Positions 10,609 through 21,376 of a stretch of 64,000 nt of DNA are shown piece after piece (within the stretch, counting starts at the first letter, position 1; each line of letters begins with the position of its first letter). Origin of the DNA: Galdieria sulphuraria (taxonomy: Eukaryota; Rhodophyta; Bangiophyceae; Galdieriales; Galdieriaceae); the NCBI RefSeq assembly GCF_000341285.1, contig NW_005178437.1, positions 62,001-126,000 of the forward strand, given 5' to 3'. The notes beneath the pieces are model-generated. The model was given only the letters and a program-made list of their open reading frames with translations. It ran no database searches and was not told where the DNA came from. The position numbers were made by a program, and so were the translations under genes.

Positions 10609-13033
10609 TCATGGCATATTAGCACCATGAAAACTAGATGTAGAAGAATGTACGGGAGAACTTGTTCTCTTATTCCCTAAAAACGTCGCATGAGTCATAT
10701 TATCGTTGCCAGTTACACTCAAAGCATTTTGAAAAGTTGTTCTATTCGCTGATGTTTGCGCCACAAGTGGTTTGGGTCCTCTTACAACTGGTGCTGTAGT
10801 GGGAAGAGGAGCGGAAGTAGTCGTAGTGGAAGAAGAGGAAGGATGTATTGGATTGTTGGAATATAATGTTCCTGTACTCGGCCTTTTCCTATATTCACTT
10901 TGTACGCCTTGATAAAACGAAGCATTATTTTGAGGTACAGTTGAATGATTTCCTACAGGGAAATTTTTTCCATAAACAGTTGCTGGATTCCCACCTAATG
11001 AATGATAAGGAATGGGTCGTATTCCTGGTTGTGCTTGAGCCAAAGATATCGAAGGACTCGTTGCGAATGGGAGACTTGTGAGAGCATCCAACCTTGGATT
11101 AGTAGATGGAGAGGAAGAAGGATGGACTGAAGGATTGTTGGGAATATTGGATGGCCTTTTCTGAAACGTTCTTTCAGGAATAGATTCGGAACTGGTATCT
11201 CTAAGTTTCTCAAAGGGTCCTCGAAAGGAATCCAATATACAAACATATCCTTCAAATTCACATATTCTTCTAAAATTATCTGCAAAGTCCATTGCATGTT
11301 CTAAACTGTTAGTAGTAAAGCTATTCACATCTACAGAACCATCTCGTATATAGCTTCTTCTCGATTCACAATAATACATTGGGTTACCTTTTTTAACAAT
11401 TTGAAGAGAACAGTGCACTTGCTTTGTCGGTACGGATGAAGTACTCTTACGCGCATAAGAAAATGCCAATATTCTTAAGATGTCAGGACGCAAACGAGTA
11501 GGACTCGCACCCGATAATCGAACATTATCATTCAATGAAATGTCTTTGGATAAATATATGTTGCGTTTGTAAGTATAAAGCGCAAATCGATGCTCCTCCA
11601 AGTTGCTATTGGAACATAAATGAATGGGCTTCCATGAAAGTTCATGAAGAGAAGAAGGCAACACCGAATGATTCCCAATGAGCGAGCCATGATGAATATT
11701 ACTATTCACTTTTCTTCCATCCACTACTGTAGATGACTTGCCTAAAGTCTTGGATATTCCTTCCAATGGCTTTTCATCTCTTCCATGAAATGATTCCATT
11801 ATCATACAAACATATAAAACAATACTTTGGGGTGATAAGTAACCAGCACCACGACCCAATTCTCTCCAACTATGCAATACTCCTTTGTCATCTTTGGTAT
11901 TCATTCTCGGTCTGCGTATTCTATTCCATTGTAAAGAGTCCAATGGATGGATAAAAGAAAAACGAGGAACATGGCTATCACAATGAATGTTTCGAAATAA
12001 TATTGATAAGAGGAAACGCTCTAGTTGCATTTTCGTTTCTATCTCTATTCTTCCATCATACTTGGAACGAACCGTCGCTCGATCAATATCCGATAATATA
12101 TTATAAAAATCGGGTCGCAATATCAACTTGTATGTTACAGGAGAACTCTTATTGGATGATTTCATCGATGTCTGAAGAAATCCTTGAAAATTGGAACGAA
12201 AGTCACGAATTTCTGCTATCAAACATCCTTGATAATAGTGAAAGGAATGATTGGTAGGTAAGTCTTCGTAAGGAGGTATCAAACCCAAATCTAAAGCTTG
12301 TATCAGTCTCTTTGAATGATGATCATATGGAAAAAGTAGTTTGCGACTATCTTTGGTATAGCCTTGGTCATACAACTCTATAGATAAAGAAACCTAATAT
12401 AGAAGTTATCACAATTATGATAAACTGTAACTCGAGACAAACCTTCAAGTCGGGCAATGCATCGACAACAAAACCAGCTGGTGAAAACCCTTCTATAGCA
12501 AACTGTTTACAACGCTTCTCCAAAGTGCTATATAACCTTTGCCATAAAGTGTGACGATGGCTACCCGTCGAAAGGGAAGGTAAAGTTGCCACTTGATTCG
12601 AAGCTGTAAGACTGTTCGACCCCAAAGTTTCTTCATCAACTCTATTCTCTGTCGTATCGTTTGAAAGAGACTTATTCGCTTGTCTTTCTTCTGAATGGGA
12701 GGGCTGGACAACCATCGGTTCCGTCGTCATACAATCCTTTGGTTCGTTATCCACAATATGCTCTTGAAACGACGCAACACTTTCTTTTGCCTCCTCATCT
12801 TCAAATAACTTGGCTAGTTTTTCTTTTACCAACACTGAATCCTGATTGAGAGAAGGGCTCTCAACTCTTTCTGTCAACTGTCTCTTTCGCTTTCTGTTGT
12901 TGTTGCATCTTCTTTTTCTCAACTTTACAACGGTGGGAAAAGAGTCTTTCTCCGAGTCACCCAAAAAAGGTTCTAATAAAGGGCTTTTCCACTCTTCCCA
13001 ACCAAGTTGCCACTCCAACTTGACCGTCGTCAT
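10609..13033 (-). CDS. SPT20: SAGA complex subunit SPT20-like
   Basis: Exons 12443-13033 and 10609-12393 join to 791 residues. The conserved Spt20 domain sits across the splice: VDALPDLKVSLSIELYDQGY, then LLFPYDHHSKRLIQALDLGLIP, then the signature FHYYQGCLIAEIRDFR. Spt20 is a structural subunit of the SAGA histone acetyltransferase coactivator. The first 140 residues carry basic patches, including a likely nuclear signal RKRRCNNNRKRKRQ. The last 300 residues are low-complexity Ser/Thr/Pro/Asn-rich, as in other Spt20 proteins. Convergent with CSL4. The assignment rests on the short conserved domain. Confidence 0.82.
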
Positions 13034-13707
13034 TATCTCCTATTTATTTGGGTTGAATACAAACAACTCCAGTCACTTTTATATTTTATGCCACTTGGAT
13101 AAAAGAACCATTCATTACTACAAGTGTCTAACTGTTGGAAGATACATATATTTATATATAGTTATTTATTTAGTAACTGGAGAGCTATTCAAGAATATAT
13201 TACAGTAAAAAAATTCTATTGTTTACAATACGAGTGTCGGTGGTAATAACCAAAACTCTTTCAAAAGTTGCTTCAACACTGGAACTATTCTTTCCAAAAA
13301 GACCTTAGTATTGATGACCAAAATGGATGGATAAAACTTCTAGCCAAGTGAGAAACTTTCATAAGGGTATGATTATGAGTCATTTTGGACAACGAAAGAG
13401 CAGTTGTAAAGTCATCCATTACACAAAAAAGAAAAGAGATAGTCACGACCGAATCGTTGAAGACGACTAGAACATCTGCTGTTCTTGTCCATTGGAATAT
13501 TTGGGGTGGATTCAGCCGAGATGGGCAAGCAATGGGATTCTCCTAACGGGTTGGAATTTGATTGGTTCAACCAGCAGACCTGAAGAAATTGTATTCTCCG
13601 GCCGATCTTTAAAACATTGTGCTCTCTACAAAAATTTCATTACTTTGCACTTTGGATTTGTGTGTTCTGACCAGCTGAAAATAGAATCCAATAGTAGTTT
13701 TATTACA
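13034..13707. other. Divergent intergenic region (SPT20 / sugar transporter)
   Basis: About 670 bp between start codons, assuming the transporter starts at 13708. It has an AT-rich tract near 13145-13170. On the minus strand a 44-residue ORF (13285-13419, beginning MDDFTTALSL) and an overlapping open frame ending VLKQLLKEFWLLPPTLVL could be remains of, or exons of, a small gene, but I could not build a supported product. The plus frame is open from 13492 upstream of the transporter without recognisable protein sequence. Confidence 0.35.
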
Positions 13708-15351
13708 ATGGAAATAGAGTCGCTGGAAACTAACCAAGAACGAGAGACAAATGCTCCAGAGGTATGGGAAGAAGAAGAGGAAGACGAAGCAGCGAAGAAA
13801 GATGATGGCTCCACCAAGTTTCTTAAAGTGTTTGCCGTTATAGCAGGTTGGGGCTCCACCTTTTTTGGAGTTGATACTTCAGTTATTGGAGGTGCAGCTC
13901 TATATGTTCAACCTGATCTTAGTATCTCCCCTTTACAATGGTCCTGGATAACCTCTGTTCCACTGTTAGCAGCTTGCTTTGGTTTAGGTACCTCGATACC
14001 TCTTTGTTATCATATTGGAAGAAAATATGTCGTCCTCTTGGCTGCTGTTCTATATCTTGCTGGAGCTACCATGTCGGCCGCTGCAGATTCCATGGTGGTC
14101 TTGTTGGTTGGACGTATTATTCTAGGCTTAGGTATGGGCTTGGAAGCCATGGTTATTCCTATCTATCTGGCAGAGTTGGTACCTAAACAACATCGTGGTG
14201 GCCATCTAAATATTTTCAACTCCTTACAAACATTTGGTGGTTTCATTGCTGCCATCATCGATGGTATCTTTCAGAATGTTTCTGGAGGTTGGAGATATAT
14301 GTTAGGCTCAGGTGTTATTGGACCTGCACTTCAATTGGTTTTCGCTTTGTTCATTCCAGAAAGTCCGAGATGGTATATTCAAAAAGGACGAGTTGCAGAT
14401 GCAGAACGTTCATGGAAACGTATCCGTAAAGACATGCCAAAGACCAGGAAGGAATTCTTGGAACTTAAAGAAAATGTTGAGAATGAGATGAAAGAAGCAA
14501 AAGGATCCATGAAAGTCATTCATGAAATTCTGACGATTCCTAGAATCCGTGCAACATTTGTGATTGGTGCTTTGATATCTTTGGCACAGCAGTGGAATGG
14601 GGCAACTGCTATTGCTTATTATTTACCAACACTTATTTCTCAAATGGGAGTATCAGTAAAGAATTCAGTATATGCTAATATTCCTATTTACTTTTACAAC
14701 TCTTGTTGTACGCTTCCTTCTTTCTTCTTATTTGATCGTTTTGGAAGAAGGCCAGTTCTTTTAATTACTATGCCTATTCTGATAATAGGGCTTATTATTT
14801 CTGGATGTTCGTTACAGGCATCAACCGTTGCTTCACGTTCTGGAGGATTCTTTGTGGGATTGGCTCTTTACTATGTTGGTTATCAAATAGGCGTATCTCC
14901 TTTGGCATGGGCCATCAACGGTGAAATCTACGAATTGCACGTGCGAAATTGGGGAATGTCATGGGGTGCTGCAATCCTATTGGGTTCTGCATTTTCTGTG
15001 AGTTATACGTTTACCAGACAAGTACGAGCATTTACGAAAACTGGAGTATTTGGTTTATATGCAGGGTTTACTCTGATATTCTGGTTTATACTTATTATAT
15101 TGATGCCGGAGACCAATGCTAGAACACTAGAAGATATACGAAACATATTTGATGAAGGACTTGTTGGTTTGGCAAAGTACAATTGGAGCCAAACAAAAGC
15201 ATGGGTGAATACGAAACTTGGAAAGCAAAAGAAAGAAGACACCAAAGAATCCGATGAACTTCCCAACACATCTCCACTAGTAATAGTGCAGGAGAAAGCT
15301 TCTGCCAAGGAAGATGAGCCAGCATTGGCTACCATTCAACAAAATGCATAA
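13708..15351 (+). CDS. Sugar/polyol:H+ symporter (MFS sugar porter family)
   Basis: Single exon. The ATG at 13708 gives 547 residues starting with an acidic cytosolic tail; the frame is open 72 codons further upstream, but that part is not protein-like. Sugar-porter signatures are present: YHIGRK after TM2, PESPRWYIQKGR after TM6, QQWNGATAIAYYLPT in TM7, DRFGRRP after TM8, and the terminal PETNART. Twelve membrane helices fit the hydrophobic pattern. The protein should sit in the plasma or vacuolar membrane. Galdieria is known for an expanded set of monosaccharide and polyol importers used in heterotrophic growth, and this would be one of them; the substrate cannot be read from the sequence. 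Confidence 0.9.
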   Translation: MEIESLETNQERETNAPEVWEEEEEDEAAKKDDGSTKFLKVFAVIAGWGSTFFGVDTSVIGGAALYVQPDLSISPLQWSWITSVPLLAACFGLGTSIPLCYHIGRKYVVLLAAVLYLAGATMSAAADSMVVLLVGRIILGLGMGLEAMVIPIYLAELVPKQHRGGHLNIFNSLQTFGGFIAAIIDGIFQNVSGGWRYMLGSGVIGPALQLVFALFIPESPRWYIQKGRVADAERSWKRIRKDMPKTRKEFLELKENVENEMKEAKGSMKVIHEILTIPRIRATFVIGALISLAQQWNGATAIAYYLPTLISQMGVSVKNSVYANIPIYFYNSCCTLPSFFLFDRFGRRPVLLITMPILIIGLIISGCSLQASTVASRSGGFFVGLALYYVGYQIGVSPLAWAINGEIYELHVRNWGMSWGAAILLGSAFSVSYTFTRQVRAFTKTGVFGLYAGFTLIFWFILIILMPETNARTLEDIRNIFDEGLVGLAKYNWSQTKAWVNTKLGKQKKEDTKESDELPNTSPLVIVQEKASAKEDEPALATIQQNA

Positions 15352-15475
15352 TACATCACTTTATGTGGTATGAGATGGATGCTTTATTGAATGTTTTGTG
15401 ATTAAAGTCTTTTCGTATCATGAGTTCAAGTCAAATAAATAGACTTTAAATTGAAATATTTATTTGGTGCAAACC

Positions 15476-17300
15476 TTATGACATGGCGGTATCGTCCATG
15501 ATGACTGATTGGGTAGATGACAGTTGTTCTCTTCTCCACTCAATTTCCTTTAAAAGATCTCTAGCTTGATCTCTTTCAGTTCCTGGAAAGTCGACTAATC
15601 TAGAACAATAATTTTCTGCATCCTCTAATCTTCCTTTGACAATGCAATATCGAGTAAGAAACAACAAAGCCTCTGCAGTTTCTGAACCATCCAATCCATC
15701 TTCTTCTCGAAGTTCCAGCTCTTTCAAATAAAACGAATGCGCCTTCTCCGAGTCTCCCATTTGATCATAAAGATGTGCAATTCTACGAAATACAACCACT
15801 TCTCGATCCTCGCATTTTAAAGCCCTTTCATAACAAGTCAAGGCATCTTGAAGTTTACCAAATTCTTCTAAACAAAGCCCCATAGCACACCACATACGGG
15901 AATCAAATGGACGTAATGATGCTGCCTTTCGATAATAATAAAGAGAATAACTTGGCATTCGTAAAAGTTCATAAGCTTGACCCAAACCATACCACGCTCG
16001 AAAATCTTTTGGTTGAATATCTACCGCTTTGCGATAAGCTTCAATAGCTTTCGAAGTATTCTTCATCTCTACATATTCATGTCCAATCAAAGTTAACGCA
16101 GATACATAATGAGGATTCAGTTTCAAGGCTCGCTCAAAGTAGATAACCGCTTTCTCATGATCTCCACGAAGTGAATAATAATTGCCAACAACAGTGCAAG
16201 TTTCTGGTCGATATTTTTCTACCAAAATACAATGATGCGCCAGCATGCTCAACTCTGCTTGTTGTTCTCTTACGTACAAAATATTGGAATAAATATCCAT
16301 ACCATCAATACATTGCGGATCATTCCTTCTCATTTCTTCATAATAGAGAGCAGATTCATCAAAATCTCGTCGATCATAATAAAGATAAGCAATTTGACTC
16401 AGTAAGAAGGTATTCTTTGGAAAGTATGATAGCAATACATTTAGAAGTTGTAAAGCATCTTCATATTCTCTTCGTTCCATAAATAACATGGCGTAATATA
16501 CCGCAGTCATCCAATGTTGTGGCAACGATGCATTCAAAGATTCTTCTTCTTCTTCAACGGAAACCAAATGTGATAATTCTTTCCACGCATCGAATAGAAA
16601 TGGAAACTGAACAACTGCACGAATGAAAAATGAAATCGCTTGCTTTCTACGGTCCAAGTTCCTGGATATGATGCCGCAAAGATAACATAAGAAACCACTC
16701 TATATCATGATTCAACACATATGGAACATCAACCTTACTACAAGACTTACCAGCATTCCATTTTGAGATTTTTCAAAATGGCAAATTTCTGACAAAATTG
16801 GTTCAAGTTGGCGAGTTTGCAACGCTTTGATACTCTATATACCATACAATTTACCAGTGAAAAGATGATAAAGGGCTTAGTGTGCGCTTGTATTTTCATA
16901 CCTGGATGGAACTATCTAAACGTTCCTTCTCACTTGCTAAGAAAAGCGAATAACATCTTAAAAAAACACTAGTCTCATTTTCCAGGTTCTTCAAGCACTC
17001 CGCACATCTTCGATATTCGCGACAGTCAAAATATCTCCTTCCTAAAAGAAAAGCGGTACACTCTTTTTGCTCTAATTCATTTTCATTATATAAATTGATC
17101 GAAACTTTTGTCCGTTCTTGTGATTTGCTTTCAAGAGAGAAGGCTAGCTCAGCACACCATCGAGCAGAATACACCAAACCTCTTTTGGTAAGTTGCTGGA
17201 TGGCTTTAAGTAGTTGACTGGAGACAATTTGAGGACTAGACAAATGTTCTTGACAGAGCTGAGTCAATTGCTGTGTTTTCAGCTGAAGTTTTGAACTCAT
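15476..17300 (-). CDS. CDC23: Anaphase-promoting complex subunit 8 (CDC23), TPR protein
   Basis: Exons 16902-17300, 16751-16834 and 15476-16699 join to 568 residues (human 597). The splice yields NGMLSGFLCYLCGIISRNLD, followed by a run of tetratricopeptide repeats such as PETCTVVGNYYSLRGDHEKA, ALKLNPHYVSALTLIGHEY and DIQPKDFRAWYGLGQAYEL. These are the most conserved Cdc23 segments. APC8 is a scaffold subunit of the APC/C ubiquitin ligase that drives anaphase and mitotic exit. The N-terminal helical repeats (RGLVYSARWCAELAFSL) also match. The ATG at 17300 is preferred; upstream in-frame ATGs would run into the divergent V-ATPase promoter. A second APC/C subunit, APC1, lies at 52.9 kb. Confidence 0.92.
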
Positions 17301-17410
17301 ATTAAGGTGTGTGACGCGTTTGAATAAAGAAATCGTTGCGCGCTCAACTACATGGCATTTTTTTTTCGGGACATTGCTAATCCTTCTCTTCTTATTCATC
17401 ATAATAAGGG

Positions 17411-17953
17411 ATGCAAAGTCAGACGAAAACAAAGCGCACCAAACTTTTATCCGTTATAGGAGACGAGGTTTGTCAAGGTCAATTTTTCTCGTACGTTTTC
17501 TCAAGTTTTTCCTCGTAGGACACGGTTTGTGGTTTTCTGTTGGCAGGTATTGGAGAAGTGAACCAGCATAAAGAATCCAATTATTTTGTTGTGAAGAGTA
17601 AGTGGTTATTTTATGTATATTGAAGAAAGTGAATGGGAAGTACTTTGGACAGAGGATACGCCAGTTTCTGCGATAGAAGAGACCTTTAAACGATTTACGA
17701 GTAGTGAAGATATTGCTGTGGTGATTATCAATCAACATGTAAGTGTCCATGTTGTTCTCTACATAACTTATCTAAATATGTGTATGTATATATTTGGTGA
17801 ATCAAGGTTGCTGAGAAAATTCGTGATCTAGTGTACAGTTACCGTGCTCCGATTCCTGCAGTGTTAGAGATACCTAGCAAAGACCAACCTTATGACTTAT
17901 CACAAGACTCGACAGTGAAAAGAGTAAGACAAATGTTGGGTTTAGGTGCCTAA
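17411..17953 (+). CDS. V-type H+-ATPase subunit F
   Basis: Four small exons, 17411-17467, 17519-17597, 17653-17738 and 17807-17953, give 122 residues, the normal length. The product reads KLLSVIGDED, GFLLAGIGEV, NYFVVKKDTPVSAIEETFKR, DIAVVIINQH and IPAVLEIPSKDQPYD, a near-complete match to the family. Subunit F belongs to the central rotor stalk of the vacuolar proton pump. For the second intron, a nearer acceptor would make a 28-nt intron and insert foreign residues; the acceptor at 17652 (55-nt intron) restores the conserved KKDTPVS. Start codons of this gene and CDC23 are 110 bp apart on opposite strands, so the promoter is shared. Confidence 0.93.
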
Positions 17954-17991
17954 TGAATAAAACTTTGAGTTGCTTCATCTCGAATACATAC

Positions 17992-18016
17992 ATATATAGA
18001 TATATATATATATATA
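17992..18016. repeat. TA microsatellite
   Basis: Mostly uninterrupted TA dinucleotides between the V-ATPase F gene and the following BBD-like gene; it could also act as a TATA element for that gene. Confidence 0.7.
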
Positions 18017-18037
18017 AATAAATTTCATCCATTGGAG

Positions 18038-19810
18038 ATGGAGAGAATGGCTTTTGTGGTGTCGACTACGCAAGGCCGATATCGTTCATGTTCTGAATGG
18101 AAAAGAAGAAGAGTAACAGCGAACCACTATTTATTACAAGATAAAGTGTATAAGCCTACTTTTCAAGGCTCTCGTCTGTTATGGCACCAACTTGGATGCC
18201 CCACTTTTGCACTATCCTTTTTTCAGAAAAAGGGAGGTGTACATTCCTTCTGGCAGAGTGGGCTTTGGCAGATGAAACCTTTTATTACCTGTTGTGATTC
18301 CAACTATTTTTTTGACTATGGAGAGCACATCTCTGTTGAGTTGAAGCAGCTACAAGTGGTTTCCGGTGGTACCCACTGTTTATTGGTATTGTCAAGAACA
18401 GCAACAGACACTGTAGGACAAAGATATGACCAATTGGCAAAGGATTATGAAGCCAGTCAGGAACCTTTTGTCGAACATCTTGTTGAAAAGAGCCATTCTG
18501 CTTTCAGTAAAGCTTCAGCTACAGGGTCTTCTTTTCCGAGAACTTCCCATTCATCTAGAGTAGTTCCAGTGTTCATGTCTGTTGGTGAAAGTACGGAGTT
18601 GATACAAACCATTCATCGACAGTCAGGACACAGTGTTATTGGTCACCATTGGTATGGCTATGGTTCCAATGCTTTACTGAACTTTGCAAGACTATTGTAC
18701 TTTTTAAGAAAGGCGCTACATATGATAGGGCTTGTTGAAAATATGGCAAAGATTGGTCAGCCTAGAAATAGTTTGAAACTCATTCTGGCGCTGTTTATGA
18801 GAATTGTGAATCATACAAAGTATCCTACTTTTCAAGCTTGTTTTTATGAATGGATGGTCAAGGATGTCGGGTTTGAAGTAGAGCAAGTAGTATTGCACGG
18901 TGTGAATTCAAATGATATGATATCAGATATTCGGAAACAAGAGAATACGAGTAGTGGTTCTCAGGTATCATCGTATTCCAACTCGTTGAACCACGTCAAC
19001 GGAGGAAGTTCAAAGAACAGCAATATTTATGCAAGTTGTTGTCTTCCAGTATCACGTCCAGACCAGTGGATTCGAGCTCGTTTATGTCTTTCGAAAGATG
19101 GAAAACAATTCTTTGTCAATCTACCTCCCTGGGATGCGTTAGGATTATCTTTCTTGGCATCACTTCAAATTCCCATTTATGTTCATGCCTCTTTATGGAT
19201 ACGAGGTTCTACTAGCAAAGGTTATATTCCTTGCTATGATAGCCGAATTGTAGTTGCACCTATCAACAACAACAACAACAACAACAATGATAAAGAAAAC
19301 ACAACGCGTAGTTCCTCATTGGATGAAACCATAATGAAGAGTCATTTGGAAGAAAGGAAATGGAATTCCACTCCATCGAACACATTCCCTCACAACAGTT
19401 TACCTTTTCGAGCACAAAGACACTCGATACCATTTCATTCTCCAGAAATACATCAGATCATTCCATTCAGGAGATCCACTGATCAGAAACCAATGCGTTT
19501 TATACCTTTTACTGACGATGTTCGATATTCTCTCCGTGAGATGCTTTTAGAGGGTCAATTTATGGAAGCGCAACAGTTGCTATCTCAGCTACCATCGTTG
19601 CAGTGGGAATTGGAAATATTGGATGCTATAAGAAAGGAAGATTATCTTACGGCAAGTCGTTTACAAAGCAAATTGAAAATGATAGTACAACTGGAGAAAA
19701 TCCTGTTGAGGAAAAAAGAAGGAGCTAGTCCTGAAGAAAAGAACAAGGAAAAAGATTCAGAAGAGGACTGTGCGGATGAAGAAGGCTCAAAGGAAGAAGA
19801 GAAAGATTAG
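18038..19810 (+). CDS. Bifunctional-nuclease-domain (BFN/DUF151) protein with UVR motif, BBD-like
   Basis: Single exon, about 590 residues (ATGs at 18032, 18038 and 18047 are all possible). The BFN fold is split: first strands ISVELKQLQVVSGG, then VVPVFMSVGESTELI, the helix FEVEQVVLHGV, and RARLCLSKDGKQ ending in the hallmark PPWDALGLSFLASLQIPIYV (family pattern RPSDALALALR-IPIYV). A UVR-type helix pair follows near residue 540 (AIRKEDYLTASRLQSKL). BFN plus UVR is the layout of plant BBD1/2 nucleases, themselves derived from cyanobacterial proteins. Odd here are two long insertions inside the BFN domain and a poly-Asn run coded by AAC repeats. A plastid location is plausible but only inferred. 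The C-terminus is highly acidic and lysine-rich. Confidence 0.72.
   Translation: MERMAFVVSTTQGRYRSCSEWKRRRVTANHYLLQDKVYKPTFQGSRLLWHQLGCPTFALSFFQKKGGVHSFWQSGLWQMKPFITCCDSNYFFDYGEHISVELKQLQVVSGGTHCLLVLSRTATDTVGQRYDQLAKDYEASQEPFVEHLVEKSHSAFSKASATGSSFPRTSHSSRVVPVFMSVGESTELIQTIHRQSGHSVIGHHWYGYGSNALLNFARLLYFLRKALHMIGLVENMAKIGQPRNSLKLILALFMRIVNHTKYPTFQACFYEWMVKDVGFEVEQVVLHGVNSNDMISDIRKQENTSSGSQVSSYSNSLNHVNGGSSKNSNIYASCCLPVSRPDQWIRARLCLSKDGKQFFVNLPPWDALGLSFLASLQIPIYVHASLWIRGSTSKGYIPCYDSRIVVAPINNNNNNNNDKENTTRSSSLDETIMKSHLEERKWNSTPSNTFPHNSLPFRAQRHSIPFHSPEIHQIIPFRRSTDQKPMRFIPFTDDVRYSLREMLLEGQFMEAQQLLSQLPSLQWELEILDAIRKEDYLTASRLQSKLKMIVQLEKILLRKKEGASPEEKNKEKDSEEDCADEEGSKEEEKD
19264..19287 (+). repeat. AAC trinucleotide repeat coding poly-Asn
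   Basis: Eight AAC-type codons inside the BBD-like gene; a similar Asn run occurs in the Era GTPase gene. Confidence 0.85.
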
Positions 19811-19865
19811 GTTTTCTGTTGTTCATATGTAATAAATGAAGAATTTGGAATTCATTGAAAAATGC

Positions 19866-19880
19866 ATTTGGCGCAATTTT
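19866..19880. promoter_or_regulatory. E2F-like motif upstream of ENTH gene
   Basis: ATTTGGCGCAATTTT, matching TTTSGCGC, lies about 100 bp before the ENTH-protein start codon. Function is inferred only. Confidence 0.25.
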
Positions 19881-19977
19881 TCTGTTATTGGGGATTGACA
19901 TAAGGTGTTCAATATTCCACTATCAGAAGAAGACCTGTAAAACAGTGGATTGAGGAGTTTGTGTCCGTCTATCTTTT

Positions 19978-21336
19978 ATGGATACTGTACGACAATTGAA
20001 ACACCGTATAAAGAATATCAAGTGGAAGAACGTGAAACGTACAGCTTCCATAGCCAAAGGCAAGGCTGTCTCCAAGGTGAAAGACTTTTATATGACAGAC
20101 TTTGAAAACCGTGTACGTAAAGCGACTTCCAATAGAAACTGGAGTGTTGGGTCGGTTGAACTGGCAGAAATAGCACAGTACAGTTATAACCCGTTGTTGT
20201 ACAAAATTATGATGGACATAGTGTACAGTCGTTTAAAAGATAAGGGACACAACTGGAGAAGAGTTTACAAGGCATTGGAGCTAATTCGTTATTTAATATT
20301 GCACGGAGCACCAGGAGTACTCTTGGATATGCAACACAGCGTTCATACCTTTGAAGCGCTCGAAAATTTTCGTTATGTGCATCCTAAGACTGGTAAGGAT
20401 GTGGGTCATAACGTGCGACTTAAGGCCAAGCAACTTGTTGACTTGATAAGGGATCGCAGGCTATTGGAAAAGGAGCGAGAACAGAGTAGAGCTATGCTAG
20501 ACAAAATATCTCAATCCAAAAGAGTTGCTTATTCAAGCACTACTGCCTATTTAGATAAAAGTAAAGCCAAAGTGGAAGACACTCCTGGAGAACGTATATC
20601 TCAACGGCGTATCGTTGTAGATAAAGACTACAGTATTCATTCCAACGACGATATTGGCAGCGCCAGTAGTAACTACAGAGGTTCTATTGGCTCCGAGAAC
20701 AAGCGAATGACAGTTCAAGCTACGTGTCACGACTCTCATCTATCGACCAACAAGCAGCATCCTACTCAAGAACACTTGGAAAACGACTTATTACTTTTGG
20801 ACGATTTATCCCAAGATGATGAAGCCTCTGTCAGTGAGGAGTCCATTCATGATGTAGAAAGTGACAAGGATTTCGGGGAATTTGTTGAGAGTTTATCCGA
20901 CATGAAATTGGAAGAATCATCAAGGAAAAGCGCTGACGATTTCCTGACAGATTTAAAGCTCCCAGAAGGGGCACCTGATTGGCAACGAAGTACTTGTGAG
21001 AATTCTAATGATCAGTTCGTTTCAAAAGTAAAAGCCAATACCAGTACAAGAGAAAATTTGCAGAAAACAATGTCAGAGGACAATGTTATTACAACGAAGA
21101 TCGAAGATGATGTATCCAATGAAATGAATCGAAATTCCAAGTTAGTTGCCAAAAGTCCTCCTAATGACTCGATTTCCAGTGGCAAGGGAACAAAGAAAAA
21201 AGCTTCGGATTCTCAAATTACCACTTTAGATTCACGGCAAGTACGAGGCATCACTTCTCAGGAGGACAATCAAGACGATCCATTTGGTCAGCTTGTGAGT
21301 GAATGGATAAATGCATCACATCCAAGTCATCGGTAA
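19978..21336 (+). CDS. Epsin-like ENTH-domain protein
   Basis: Single exon, 452 residues. Residues about 20-165 form the ENTH domain: TDFENRVRKATSNRNWSVGS, YNPLLYKIMMDIVYSRLKDK, NWRRVYKALELIRYLILHGA and NVRLKAKQLVDLIRDR. ENTH proteins bind phosphoinositides and recruit clathrin adaptors in endocytosis or at the trans-Golgi. The rest is disordered and acidic, with a clathrin-box-like LLLLDD at about 275 and a DPF adaptor-binding motif near the end (DDPFGQL). No ubiquitin-interacting motif or NPF triplet is visible, so it is closer to a minimal epsin/EpsinR type. Confidence 0.88.
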   Translation: MDTVRQLKHRIKNIKWKNVKRTASIAKGKAVSKVKDFYMTDFENRVRKATSNRNWSVGSVELAEIAQYSYNPLLYKIMMDIVYSRLKDKGHNWRRVYKALELIRYLILHGAPGVLLDMQHSVHTFEALENFRYVHPKTGKDVGHNVRLKAKQLVDLIRDRRLLEKEREQSRAMLDKISQSKRVAYSSTTAYLDKSKAKVEDTPGERISQRRIVVDKDYSIHSNDDIGSASSNYRGSIGSENKRMTVQATCHDSHLSTNKQHPTQEHLENDLLLLDDLSQDDEASVSEESIHDVESDKDFGEFVESLSDMKLEESSRKSADDFLTDLKLPEGAPDWQRSTCENSNDQFVSKVKANTSTRENLQKTMSEDNVITTKIEDDVSNEMNRNSKLVAKSPPNDSISSGKGTKKKASDSQITTLDSRQVRGITSQEDNQDDPFGQLVSEWINASHPSHR

Positions 21337-21376
21337 ATAAACAATTGCATCTCTTATTTATTGTTACAACAGTTGT

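Noticed and set aside
17598-17625. 28-nt intron in V-ATPase subunit F
   Set aside because: A downstream acceptor gives a 55-nt intron of normal size and restores the conserved KKDTPVS residues.
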